From Comamonadaceae bacterium (lineage in GTDB: Bacteria > Pseudomonadota > Gammaproteobacteria > Burkholderiales > Burkholderiaceae_C): a stretch of 64,000 bases of DNA. Both the position numbers and the translations under genes were made by a program. Below the pieces are notes generated by a model. That model was not told the origin of the DNA and searched no databases. It saw only the letters and a list, made by a program, of their open reading frames with translations. The stretch is from NCBI GenBank assembly GCA_027483665.1, contig JAIXUC010000033.1, positions 186,001 through 250,000 of the forward strand, written 5' to 3'. Shown piece after piece: positions 1-7,168 of the stretch; position 1 is the stretch's first letter, and every line of letters begins with the position of its first letter.

Positions 1-889
1 CGGGACGCACGATGGTGTCGGACTGCGCCGGCGTGAATCCGCACAGTCTGCTCTCGCGCACTGCACGCAACCCAGCCCAGCCTGGGCGCTGCCGCAAGGC
101 GGCCAAGTCGGCGGCTGCACCCATGATGAGGTCGGGGTCGGAGCGCACCACGTGCTCTGGATTCACCTTCGGAAACGGCCCCAGCTCTGGCCCCAGAATG
201 TTGCGAGCACCCAGGCTGCGCAGCGTCTCGCCGATGAAAGACGCATCGCCCGCGCCGTAGGGCCCTTGATTCACTTCGATGTAGACGCGTACGCCCTTGG
301 CATGTGCTGGTACCAAGCCAGACGCCACTTGCAAGCCTGCTTCGATGCCAGACCACAGCGACTGCGCGCGCTCACGCTCGCCCAGCAAAGCGCCCACCTG
401 CAGCAGCGTGTGGCGCACATCGGCATGGGTTTGTGGCTCGAACACTGCCACCACCAAGCCCAAAGCCTCCAGGCGCTCGGCAGCCCGAGTGGAGCCCGCC
501 ACCAACACCAAGTCGGGGCGCAATGCCACGATGGACTCGATCTGCGGGTCCAGCCCGCCGCCCACCTTGGCCAGCGACTGCACCTGCACCGGGTGGTTGG
601 AGTAGCGGTCCACCGCCACCAAACTGGCGCAATGCTGCAAAGCGCAGACGGTCTCGGTGAGCGAAGGCAACAGACTGACGATGCGCTGCGGCACCCGCGC
701 CAGCCGCAGCGTGCGGCCGCGGTCGTCGACCGCTGAGACGCCTGCGCTTGCGGCAAGTGGCGCCTGCGCAGCAGCGGGTGCGGCCAGCATCGTCATCGCC
801 AACCAGACAGCAGCACCCGCACCTTGAAACCACCAAGCAAACGGGGCGAACCGGCGCGTCAAAGTGTTCGGCGCTATGTCGGTCTTCAT
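1..889 (-). CDS. btuF: Periplasmic cobalamin-type ABC substrate-binding protein, BtuF-like (partial, runs off left edge)
   Basis: This frame is open from an ATG at 889 to the window edge, giving about 296 codons without a stop. The N-terminus has two arginines followed by a hydrophobic stretch ending in APAAAQA near residue 42, which fits a Sec signal peptide. The mature part starts with RIVSLLPSLTE near residue 70, the usual opening of class III periplasmic binding proteins. Later come VALRPDLVLVAG and, near the edge, NPEHVVRSDPDLIMGA. The family delivers vitamin B12 or haem to a BtuCD-type permease. The cobalamin riboswitch and cobU in the same operon favour B12. The start lies in a 14-bp triple repeat that overlaps the end of cobU. 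BtuC and BtuD are not in view but would be expected to the left. Confidence 0.85.
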   Translation of the reverse strand, partial: MKTDIAPNTLTRRFAPFAWWFQGAGAAVWLAMTMLAAPAAAQAPLAASAGVSAVDDRGRTLRLARVPQRIVSLLPSLTETVCALQHCASLVAVDRYSNHPVQVQSLAKVGGGLDPQIESIVALRPDLVLVAGSTRAAERLEALGLVVAVFEPQTHADVRHTLLQVGALLGERERAQSLWSGIEAGLQVASGLVPAHAKGVRVYIEVNQGPYGAGDASFIGETLRSLGARNILGPELGPFPKVNPEHVVRSDPDLIMGAAADLAALRQRPGWAGLRAVRESRLCGFTPAQSDTIVRP

Positions 890-919
890 GCGTCGGTCTT
901 CATGCGTCGGTCTTCATGC
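878..919 (-). repeat. Three perfect tandem copies of a 14-bp unit at the cobU/btuF junction
   Basis: The plus-strand unit gtcggtcttcatgc occurs at 878-891, 892-905 and 906-919 without mismatch. Read on the coding (minus) strand, every copy contains ATGA. The cobU stop overlaps the first ATG (917). The next two ATGs (903 and 889) each overlap the TGA of a five-codon frame, MKTDA. The last ATG (889) opens btuF. Confidence 0.9.
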
Positions 920-1537
920 GCCGCCCTTCACCGTAACCGGCAGACCAGCCACCATCCAGGTCACACGCTCGCTTTGCGCGGCCAGGCGCTGGTGCAACAA
1001 GCCATGCATGTCCACAAAGGCGCGTACCTCGGCGCCCAGGGGCACCACGCCTTGCCCGATTTCGTTGCCCACCAGCACCACAGGCCCGGGCAGCAGCAGC
1101 AGTTGCTGCAACAAAGCATCGACCGCCGCTTGTGCCTGCAAGGGCGTGGCTGGCGCAAAACCGGAAGCTGGCGCTGGAAACAACCAAGCGCTGAGCCACA
1201 ACGTGAGGCAATCGACCACCAGCAAGGTGTCGGGTGCGCTGCGGGCTGCCAGCACCTCGGGCAAATCCCTCGTGGCCTCCCACATGGCCAGAGGCAGCCC
1301 CTGCGCCTGGCGGCTGGCTTGATGGTGCGCGATGCGCGCACGCATCTCATCGTCGTGCGCCTGAGCCGTCACGACCAAGGCGGCTTGGTGCGCTGGTTCT
1401 GCTGCCAGCCATGCTTGAGCACGTGCCTCGGCTTGACGCGACTTGCCGCTCTTTTGGCCACCGACGACCAGTTCGCAGCGCGGGCATGTGGACGGTGCCC
1501 TGTCGGTCTGCTGGATGTGGCGCTGGCGCTTGTTCAT
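914..1537 (-). CDS. cobU: Bifunctional adenosylcobinamide kinase / adenosylcobinamide-phosphate guanylyltransferase
   Basis: CobU phosphorylates adenosylcobinamide and then adds GMP from GTP, giving the activated precursor for the nucleotide loop of vitamin B12. The product has 207 residues, close to the usual 180-200. A P-loop GGQKSGKS lies at residues 26-33. It is followed by VTAQAHDDEMRARIAHH, where the family carries the guanylylated histidine, and by LLVVDCLTLWLS and LVGNEIGQGVVP, both typical of CobU. The ATG at 1537 overlaps the stop of the upstream cobalamin-binding gene as ATGA, and a longer in-frame extension to 1894 would run through that gene, so it was rejected. Its place in a riboswitch-led transport operon suggests salvage of imported cobinamide. 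No other cob genes are in the window. Confidence 0.92.
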   Translation of the reverse strand: MNKRQRHIQQTDRAPSTCPRCELVVGGQKSGKSRQAEARAQAWLAAEPAHQAALVVTAQAHDDEMRARIAHHQASRQAQGLPLAMWEATRDLPEVLAARSAPDTLLVVDCLTLWLSAWLFPAPASGFAPATPLQAQAAVDALLQQLLLLPGPVVLVGNEIGQGVVPLGAEVRAFVDMHGLLHQRLAAQSERVTWMVAGLPVTVKGGA

Positions 1538-2331
1538 GGGCGACTGGCGTGCCAGTTTTGGACGATGCGGTGCAGTTGCTCCACACCGTCGGTGAGTGCC
1601 GCTGGCCCGGGCTGCAAGATGTCGCAAGACTTGATCTCGAAAATTTGGGCATCGCGCACCGCAGGCACTTCGGCCCAACCCGGTCGCTGGGCCACGCGCT
1701 CGGGCCGAAATTTCTTGCCGCACCAAGAGCCCACGATGATGTCTGGCGCGCGCCGCACCACCTCCAGCGGGTCCGCGATGATGCGTCCGCGCCCCATGGC
1801 TTGCTGCGCCAGCTCGGGAAAGCAGTCGTCGCCGCCCGCCACGGAAATCAGCTCGGAGACCCAACGAATGGCGCTCATGGGTGGCTCGTCCCACTCTTCG
1901 AAGTACACCTTGGGTCGGCGCCCACTGGCTGGCGCCGCTGCCGACATGCGCTGCAAACGCTCGCGCATGTCAGCCAACAGCGCAGCCCCTCGCTCGAGCG
2001 CATCGGCCATGGCCGCCACTTGCCACAGCACATCAAAGATCTCCTCGACGCTGCGCTGGTTGAACACCGTCACTTGCACACCACGGCGCACCAACTCGGC
2101 TGCAATGTCGGCTTGCAAATCAGAAAAGCCCAGCACCGCGTCGGGCTGCAAAGCCAGAATTTGGTCGATGCGCGCTGTCAGGAACGCGCTCACCTTGGGC
2201 TTTTCAGAGCGGGCCTGCTTGGGTCGAACCGTGAAGCCTGAAATGCCCACGATGCGCGCCTGCTCACCCAGCAGGTACAGCCACTCGGTGGTTTCTTCGG
2301 TCAGGCAGACGATGCGACGTGGGCCGTTCAT
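1534..2331 (-). CDS. Cobalamin-binding protein of the BtuF fold, apparently without signal peptide
   Basis: The 265-residue product has the class III substrate-binding fold: an N-terminal RRIVCLTEETTEWLYLLG segment, then ILALQPDAVLGFSDLQ, and the long signature region EEWDEPPMSAIRWVSEL and GGDDCFPELA near the middle. These are typical of proteins annotated as cobalamin-binding in proteobacteria. Unlike the BtuF-like protein of the same operon, the N-terminus has no hydrophobic signal segment, so a cytoplasmic location is inferred. The ATG at 2331 is preferred over an in-frame TTG at 2343. Neither has a purine-rich ribosome site, because the mRNA just upstream is C-rich (CCCTCCCCC). The gene ends in an ATGA overlap with cobU. 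The role could be B12 or cobinamide scavenging or sensing; this is not shown. Confidence 0.8.
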   Translation of the reverse strand: MNGPRRIVCLTEETTEWLYLLGEQARIVGISGFTVRPKQARSEKPKVSAFLTARIDQILALQPDAVLGFSDLQADIAAELVRRGVQVTVFNQRSVEEIFDVLWQVAAMADALERGAALLADMRERLQRMSAAAPASGRRPKVYFEEWDEPPMSAIRWVSELISVAGGDDCFPELAQQAMGRGRIIADPLEVVRRAPDIIVGSWCGKKFRPERVAQRPGWAEVPAVRDAQIFEIKSCDILQPGPAALTDGVEQLHRIVQNWHASRP

Positions 2332-2368
2332 GGGGGAGGGCAAAGTGGGATGGGCAAAGTGGGGTGGG
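2332..2368 (+). repeat. G-tract cluster with repeated GGGCAAAGTGGG, template strand of the B12 operon
   Basis: The plus strand has six runs of three to five G separated by 1-6 bases, including two copies of gggcaaagtggg. It lies between the receptor gene and the cobalamin-binding gene. It fits the quadruplex consensus on the template strand. The mRNA is correspondingly C-rich and lacks a Shine-Dalgarno sequence in front of the next gene. Confidence 0.7.
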
Positions 2369-2396
2369 CCAACGTTTGCAACGGTTGATCAGCCGC

Positions 2397-4385
2397 TCAA
2401 AAAGCCAAGCGTGCCTGCAAGCGCACCTGTCGACCCGCCTCAGGATAGAGCGATGTCGGCACGCCACCCGCACAAGCAAAAGCCAGCGTGTAGTAGCGGC
2501 GGTCGGTCAGGTTGTCGATGGCCAAAGACAGTTCCAGTTGGCGCCAGTTGAAGGCGTAGCCCGCTTGCACGGTGGCGTATGACGGCATGCGGCACTGGTT
2601 GGCAAAGTCCGGGAACTGGCTGTCCACCCAGCGCAGGCCGCCGTGGAAGCGGTGCGCCTCTGCGGCTTGCCAGTCTGCACGCAGCGCCAAGCTGGCGCGC
2701 GGTGTCAAAGGCACGTCCTTGCCGACGTTGGGCCCGCTGCGAAAGCCCGCGCGTCGCAGCGCCAGTTGGCCGCTGAGCTTGAGGGCGGAGGCCAAGGCGT
2801 GGCTGGCCTCCAGCTCCAGACCTCGGCGCTGGGTCGGGTCGAAGTTGATGTTGGCGCCAGCCCCGAAGGGCCCGGGGGCCGTGGGGTCGTAGCCAATTTC
2901 GTTGTCGAGGCGACTGACGTAGGCGCGCAGCTCGGCGCTGGATTGGCCTTGCGTCCAGCGAAAGCCCCATTCCGCGTCGCGCGATGTCTGGGCCACCAGA
3001 GCCCGCGCCGGGTTGGTGAAGCTGAACTCATCGGCGTTGGCCAGGCGAAAGCTGCGGCCCACGCGGGCGTACGTGCCCCAGCTTTCAGACAGCGGCTGGT
3101 TGATGCCGAGCTCCAGCGCCTGCTGCCGATCGCCCAGTGGCGTCACAACACCCGCGTCCACCGTCTGCTTGTTCAACCGCTGCGTGCGCCAGCCGGCGCT
3201 CCAGCGCGTGCCGTTTGCAAGCAACAGTTCGTTGCGCAGAAAAAAACTGGTGGACCGAACGCTGGCGTCGGGTATGAAACCCTGCAACACATCACGTGCC
3301 CAGCGTTGCCGCTCCGTGCCCAGCTGCAAGCGGTTGACAGCCCAGCCGATGTCGGCCGTGTTCACCCCGCCCAGGCTCCAGTTGCTGGCCTCCACGTCGT
3401 AGCGGAACGGCCCAAAGTTGTCTGCCCGGTATTCCTTGTGGCGCCAACCCGCGTCCGCGCTGAAGGCCCACGCACCCGCAGACCAGCGCGCATAGACCGC
3501 CTCGGTGGCACTGCGCACATCCGCAAAGTCGTTCGGGCGGGTGGTCTGTTGGGGGTTGGCGGCGTACTCAGCAGCAGTCAGGCTGCCCGGCAAACCGGAG
3601 TCGACGCGATCTGTCGCAGCACGAACGCCCAGCGTGACGCCGTCTGCTCGCCACTGCAGGGTGGCCGCGCGGCTGCGCTCGGTGGTGGCGAAGTTGTCGC
3701 GGTGGTTGTCGGCGCGTTGTTCAGCGCCTTGCGCGTGGACAGAGAGCTCGCCAGAACCGGCCTGACCCACAAACGATGCGCCTAGGCTGAGGCCGCGCAG
3801 GTCATCGCTGCCTGTGGTCAGCGCCACCGAAGCTGCGGCCCCAAGTGTGCGAGGCTGATTCGACACCGTCGTCACCACAATGGCCCCGCCGGTTGCACCC
3901 TCGCCATAAAGAACCGCGGCGCTGCCGCGGATGATCTCGATGCGCTGCACGCTGTCGATGGGGATGCCGCTCAAGCGTGGGGTGCTCAGATCGCCCTCGC
4001 TCAACCGCACGCCATCCAAGATGACCACCTGGTTGCTGTTGGCTGACTCACCGAAGCCGCGCAGGTCCAGCGTCGCGTTGCGCCCACCCGATGTGTCGAT
4101 ACGGGGCGGCACACCGGCCAAGGCAGTGACGGCTTCGTTCACGGTACGTACGCCGCTGCGTTGAATGTCTACGCGCTCCAGCACCGTGACTGCGAAAGGC
4201 AAGCCATCTGCAGCCTGTGGAAAGCGCGTGGCACTGACCAGCGTGGGCGGCAATCGCGGCTCGTCTGGCGGGGAAGCGGTTTGGGAGAAGACAGAGCCGC
4301 TCGCGCAGACGAGCAGGCCCCACGGGGCACAGACGCGCCAGAGGGAAAAGTTAGACATGACAAAACACCGGATGGTCGTTCTCAC
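2397..4385 (-). CDS. btuB: TonB-dependent outer-membrane receptor, BtuB-like (cobalamin uptake)
   Basis: The receptor is predicted to carry vitamin B12 or other corrinoids across the outer membrane using TonB energy. The 662-residue frame starts with a signal peptide ending near VFSQTA, followed by a possible TonB box in TLVSATR. Next comes a plug domain with VVILDGVRL and the conserved IEIIRGSAAVLYGEGATGG, and then a long beta-barrel ending in an aromatic residue (LQARLAF). The size suits BtuB (about 600-650). The cobalamin riboswitch immediately upstream, and downstream cobU and binding-protein genes, support the substrate. The start is uncertain: GTG at 4385 follows GGGGAGG closely, whereas ATG at 4358 has no clear ribosome site but gives a more compact signal peptide. 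Confidence 0.9.
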   Translation of the reverse strand: MRTTIRCFVMSNFSLWRVCAPWGLLVCASGSVFSQTASPPDEPRLPPTLVSATRFPQAADGLPFAVTVLERVDIQRSGVRTVNEAVTALAGVPPRIDTSGGRNATLDLRGFGESANSNQVVILDGVRLSEGDLSTPRLSGIPIDSVQRIEIIRGSAAVLYGEGATGGAIVVTTVSNQPRTLGAAASVALTTGSDDLRGLSLGASFVGQAGSGELSVHAQGAEQRADNHRDNFATTERSRAATLQWRADGVTLGVRAATDRVDSGLPGSLTAAEYAANPQQTTRPNDFADVRSATEAVYARWSAGAWAFSADAGWRHKEYRADNFGPFRYDVEASNWSLGGVNTADIGWAVNRLQLGTERQRWARDVLQGFIPDASVRSTSFFLRNELLLANGTRWSAGWRTQRLNKQTVDAGVVTPLGDRQQALELGINQPLSESWGTYARVGRSFRLANADEFSFTNPARALVAQTSRDAEWGFRWTQGQSSAELRAYVSRLDNEIGYDPTAPGPFGAGANINFDPTQRRGLELEASHALASALKLSGQLALRRAGFRSGPNVGKDVPLTPRASLALRADWQAAEAHRFHGGLRWVDSQFPDFANQCRMPSYATVQAGYAFNWRQLELSLAIDNLTDRRYYTLAFACAGGVPTSLYPEAGRQVRLQARLAF

Positions 4386-4424
4386 CGCCCTCCCCGGCAG
4401 TGCATGAACGTCACAGCAGCCAGC

Positions 4425-4640
4425 TTGCGCTGGCCACCACCTCGTTGGCCGGTATCCGGGCTAGCGAAACAACCACCATCGCCTTCCCACAAACCCCATG
4501 GGTCTGCAGTGGCCTCGATGACAGCGGAGCCTGGAAGACTCGTTCGCTTACCGTTGCGGGGGCAGCGCAGGTTAGGCCGCCATTGACGACCCCCCTGCTT
4601 CCCGTTGAACTGCAGCGCAAGAACCACGCTGCGAGCACCA
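4425..4640 (-). promoter_or_regulatory. Cobalamin (adenosylcobalamin) riboswitch
   Basis: On the minus strand this leader carries the hallmarks of the B12 riboswitch: a GGGAAGC segment near 4605, the core gctgcccccgcaac at 4552-4568, and the B12 box agcccggataccggcc at 4447-4462. It sits directly before the TonB receptor and fills the 306-bp gap between btuB and the zapB-like gene. In this class, bound cobalamin turns expression off, often by hiding the ribosome site. Here GGGGAGG just before the GTG at 4385 is the likely target. Exact ends of the aptamer are approximate. Confidence 0.9.
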
Positions 4641-4677
4641 ACGCACGAATTCTAGGCTTGCGCTTGCTGTGCGCGCC

Positions 4678-4683
4678 TACAAT
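4678..4683 (+). promoter_or_regulatory. Putative -10 box TACAAT before the zapB-like gene
   Basis: TACAAT at 4678-4683 ends only eight bases before the ATG at 4692. Transcription would then start at about 4690, leaving a leader of two bases or fewer. No good -35 box was found. The same CCTACAAT word lies before ilvD, the UPF0114 gene and the cytochrome c gene. Confidence 0.5.
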
Positions 4684-4691
4684 TTCAAGCC

Positions 4692-4907
4692 ATGTCCAGC
4701 CCCCATCTGATCGAGCAACTGGCAGAACGCGTCGAGCGTTTGCTGTTGCGCCATGAGGAACTGCAACGCACCAATGCCCTGATGGCAGAGCAGCTAGAGC
4801 TTTTGACTGCAGAGCGGGACTCGCTCAAGTCGCGTTTGTCCGCAGCGCGCGCCCGGGTCGACGCACTGCTGGAACGGCTTCCCGTTCAACACAAGGACGC
4901 GGCATGA
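4692..4907 (+). CDS. Small coiled-coil protein, ZapB-like, upstream of zapA
   Basis: The 71-residue product is almost entirely predicted coiled coil, with heptad-like spacing of leucines from LIEQLAERVERLLL to LLERLP and no membrane segment. Small coiled-coil proteins encoded directly upstream of zapA are common in proteobacteria and resemble ZapB, which bundles the ZapA-FtsZ ring. That role is inferred from shape and position, since sequence similarity to E. coli ZapB cannot be measured here. The stop overlaps the zapA start (ATGA, 4904-4907), so the two are probably translationally coupled. The -10 box eight bases upstream suggests a leaderless or nearly leaderless transcript. Confidence 0.75.
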   Translation: MSSPHLIEQLAERVERLLLRHEELQRTNALMAEQLELLTAERDSLKSRLSAARARVDALLERLPVQHKDAA

Positions 4908-5296
4908 AACAGCTGGAGGTGCAGATACTCGGGCAAAGCTATTTGCTCGGTTGTCCACCCGGCGGGGAGATGCGGCTGTTGTCTGCTGTGGAAAAAGTCG
5001 ACACGGCCATGTGCAAGATCCGCGACGCCGGCAAGGTCAGAGCGCGCGACCGCATTGCAGTGTTGGCAGCATTGAACTTGGCTTTCGATCTGCCCGAGGT
5101 ATCGGTGATCACCGCGTCGCCAGCGGCGGCGGCATCTCCGCCCGAGGCCCGACCCAGCCTTTCAGCCAACAGCGCAAGCACCGCGGCAGGTCAGCCCTCG
5201 AACGCTTTTGACTTGAGCCAGCCGGAAGAGCGACGCGTGGCTCTTCTGCTGACGCAACTCGATGCCGTGCTGTCCAGCGATGGCCGATTGATCTAA
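4904..5296 (+). CDS. zapA: Cell division protein ZapA
   Basis: ZapA binds FtsZ and cross-links protofilaments at the division ring. The product (130 residues) opens with KQLEVQILGQSYLLGCPPGGE, the beta-strand head that the family uses for FtsZ binding. It continues with LLSAVEKVDTAMCKIRDAGKV and RDRIAVLAALNLAFDL, the helical part that forms the tetramer. The C-terminal third, from about residue 70, is low-complexity and rich in Ala, Ser and Pro, ending in a short helix. It is longer than E. coli ZapA (109). The ATG overlaps the upstream ZapB-like gene. The 6S RNA gene follows, the usual zapA-ssrS order in proteobacteria. Confidence 0.9.
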   Translation: MKQLEVQILGQSYLLGCPPGGEMRLLSAVEKVDTAMCKIRDAGKVRARDRIAVLAALNLAFDLPEVSVITASPAAAASPPEARPSLSANSASTAAGQPSNAFDLSQPEERRVALLLTQLDAVLSSDGRLI

Positions 5297-5308
5297 GCGC
5301 GCAAGGCG

Positions 5309-5337
5309 TGCACAGATCGAAGTGCCCGGCCTAGAAT
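5309..5337 (+). promoter_or_regulatory. Sigma-70 type promoter of 6S RNA
   Basis: TGCACA at 5309-5314 and TAGAAT at 5332-5337 are separated by 17 bases. The predicted start is about 5344, the first base of the closing stem of the 6S RNA. Confidence 0.6.
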
Positions 5338-5343
5338 GAAATC

Positions 5344-5516
5344 GTCTGCGAAGCTGCTGGGCTTTATATTTCCTTGAACCAATGCTCTCTGAGCTCGGGC
5401 TTGGTATATCGCGCGGCGGGTGTGAGCATCTCGCGTCAGATGAACTCGAAGCCTCGCTGCCCTCGCCCACCTGAACCCCGCGTTCAGGATGACGGTCCGG
5501 TGGCTTTCGCAGACAC
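5344..5516 (+). ncRNA. ssrS: 6S RNA (RNA polymerase-binding regulatory RNA)
   Basis: 6S RNA mimics an open promoter and holds sigma-70 RNA polymerase in stationary phase. The closing stem is visible: gtctgcgaagc at 5344-5354 pairs with gctttcgcagac at 5503-5514, with one bulged base. Inside lies the conserved 3' hairpin cctgaaccccgcgttcagg (5470-5488), followed by gatgacggtc as in the E. coli molecule. The central gggtgtgagcat corresponds to GGTTGGTGAGCAT of E. coli. Length is about 173 bases, within the normal range. Position just after zapA and a promoter 7 bases upstream support the call. The ends are estimated to a few bases. Confidence 0.87.
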
Positions 5517-5573
5517 CCCCCTTTTCGGTCATGTTCGGCATACGCCAGCAGTAACAACAACAACGACACGCGC

Positions 5574-6389
5574 ATGCCCATCGAACCTCTTTTGATCGTC
5601 GAGCTCGCAGCCTTGGGCTTGTGCACCGGTTTTCTGGCTGGCCTGTTGGGCGTTGGAGGCGGCATGCTCATGGTGCCCTTCATCACCCTGATCATGTCTG
5701 CACGCGGCGTAGACGCCGACCTGGCCGTGAAGATCGCCATTGCCACATCCATGGCCACCATCATCTTCACTTCGCTGTCCAGTGTGCGTGCACACCATGC
5801 GCGTGGTGCCGTGGATTGGTCCATCGTGCGGCGGCTGGCCCCTGGCATCGTGGTGGGCGGCCTGATTGCCAGCTTGGGCGTGTTTGCGCTGCTCAAGGGC
5901 AAAACACTGGCGCTGGGCTTTGCGCTCTTTGTGGGCTATTCGGCCACGCAAATGTTCCTGGACAAAAAGCCCAAGCCTGGACGTGAGATGCCCGGCACAG
6001 CCGGGCAACTGGCTGCGGGCTCTGTCATCGGTTTTCTGTCGGGCTTGGTCGGGGCAGGCGGTGGCTTCATCAGCGTGCCCTTCATGAGCTGGTGCAACGT
6101 GGCCATGCACACCGCTGTGGCCACCAGCGCGGCTTTGGGTTTTCCGATCGCTTTGGTGAACGTGCTGGGCTACATCGCCACTGGCACCCAAGTGGCGGGG
6201 CTTCCGCCTTTGTCGCTGGGCTACATCTGGTTGCCCGCCTTGGGGGTTATCGCAGTCTGCAGTGTGTTCACCGCGCCGCTGGGTGCGCGTCTCGCGCACC
6301 AGCTGCCCGTCAAAAAGCTCAAGCGCGTGTTTGCAACCGTGTTGTATCTGCTGGCTGCCTACATGTTGTGGAAGGGTCTGTCTGGCTAG
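5574..6389 (+). CDS. TSUP-family (TauE/SafE) membrane transporter
   Basis: TSUP proteins are inner-membrane permeases linked to export or import of sulfite, sulfonates and related anions. The 271-residue product has about eight hydrophobic helices in two repeats. Each repeat begins with the family glycine motif: GFLAGLLGVGGGMLMVP near residue 18 and GFLSGLVGAGGGFISVP near residue 150. The gene follows 6S RNA by about 60 bases and starts at ATG 5574. Its stop shares the palindrome CTAG (6386-6389) with the stop of the convergent gene on the other strand. The actual substrate cannot be read from the sequence. Confidence 0.85.
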   Translation: MPIEPLLIVELAALGLCTGFLAGLLGVGGGMLMVPFITLIMSARGVDADLAVKIAIATSMATIIFTSLSSVRAHHARGAVDWSIVRRLAPGIVVGGLIASLGVFALLKGKTLALGFALFVGYSATQMFLDKKPKPGREMPGTAGQLAAGSVIGFLSGLVGAGGGFISVPFMSWCNVAMHTAVATSAALGFPIALVNVLGYIATGTQVAGLPPLSLGYIWLPALGVIAVCSVFTAPLGARLAHQLPVKKLKRVFATVLYLLAAYMLWKGLSG

Positions 6390-7162
6390 AGGCACCAGGG
6401 CGCGGTTTGATGCACCAGCCCGGACCACAAACCCCAGCCGGCGGTAGCGGCCAAACTGAAACCCGCCAAGCGCACGCCCCAGTCTCTGTAAGCTGGCCTG
6501 CGAGCAGTCTCAGAGCGTGCCAACAGGCGCATCCAAACCCACGGCCCCAAGGCCAGCGAGACCGTGGTGCCCAGCGCAAAAAGCGCCATCACGCCAGCAC
6601 CTTGCCACACACTTGAAGAAAGTCCGGCCACCAACAGCGCCGCGTACAGCAGCCCGCATGGCATCAGCGACCACGCCATGCCCAAGGCAGCCGGTCCGGT
6701 GCTGACGGCGAGCGCCGCTGGGCTCTCCAAAGTGGGCTTGCCAAAGCCTAGGCCGCGCAGCGTAACGTGGGCCCCGCCAACCGCTTTTGGCTGAAAGCGA
6801 CTTCGGCTCCAAGCCCAGACCCTGCGGGCACCCGCCTCCAGCCAAGCCGGCTGTCTGGCTTGAACCATCAACACCAAACCCAGGGCGACGGCGGCCACGT
6901 GCAGCAGGGTCCAGGCAGGGCGCAGGGCAGCGCTTTGTGTGCTGAGCCAGCCAACACCCTGCATCGAAGCGGCCGCAAGCGCACCCATCGCGGAATAACC
7001 CAGCAACCGCCCGGCGTGAAAGCTCATCAAGGCCCGCGTGCTGCGCGGCTTGCCAGCCTGGCCGACCGCTGCGCAGGCAGCACCACACATGGCGATGCAG
7101 TGCGGGCCGCCCACCAAACCCATCAACAGCGCGGTGGCCCAGAGGGTGTTGGCAGTGCTCAT
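6386..7162 (-). CDS. TauE/SafE-like (UreH-type) membrane protein downstream of hemN
   Basis: The 258-residue protein has about six hydrophobic segments and begins with LLMGLVGGPHCIAMCGAACAAV. The GGPHCxxMCG motif near residue 17 marks the COG2836 (UreH-type) branch of the TauE/SafE superfamily, often found beside cytochrome oxidase and metal-handling genes. A second signature is LMPCGLLYAALLVAGLSS in the second half. Cysteines and histidine in the first motif could bind a metal, which is inference. It follows hemN by only six bases on the same strand, so co-transcription is very likely, possibly under the FNR box at 8615. A role in metal supply to cytochrome oxidase is plausible but unproven. 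Confidence 0.8.
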   Translation of the reverse strand: MSTANTLWATALLMGLVGGPHCIAMCGAACAAVGQAGKPRSTRALMSFHAGRLLGYSAMGALAAASMQGVGWLSTQSAALRPAWTLLHVAAVALGLVLMVQARQPAWLEAGARRVWAWSRSRFQPKAVGGAHVTLRGLGFGKPTLESPAALAVSTGPAALGMAWSLMPCGLLYAALLVAGLSSSVWQGAGVMALFALGTTVSLALGPWVWMRLLARSETARRPAYRDWGVRLAGFSLAATAGWGLWSGLVHQTAPWCL

Positions 7163-7168
7163 CGGCGT

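Noticed and set aside
1-836. Two minus-strand frames (271-756 and 372-836) at the left edge as genes
   Set aside because: They are arginine- and tryptophan-rich shadows; the third minus frame is open to the edge and encodes a BtuF-like protein.
878-919. Tandem repeat as a possible CRISPR array
   Set aside because: Units are 14 bp, directly adjacent and without spacers.
914-1894. cobU with a longer N-terminus starting at 1894
   Set aside because: It would run through the cobalamin-binding gene; ATG 1537 gives normal CobU length and an ATGA overlap.
2643-3785. Long plus-strand reading frame opposite the TonB receptor
   Set aside because: Composition of a GC-rich shadow frame; the minus strand carries full receptor motifs.
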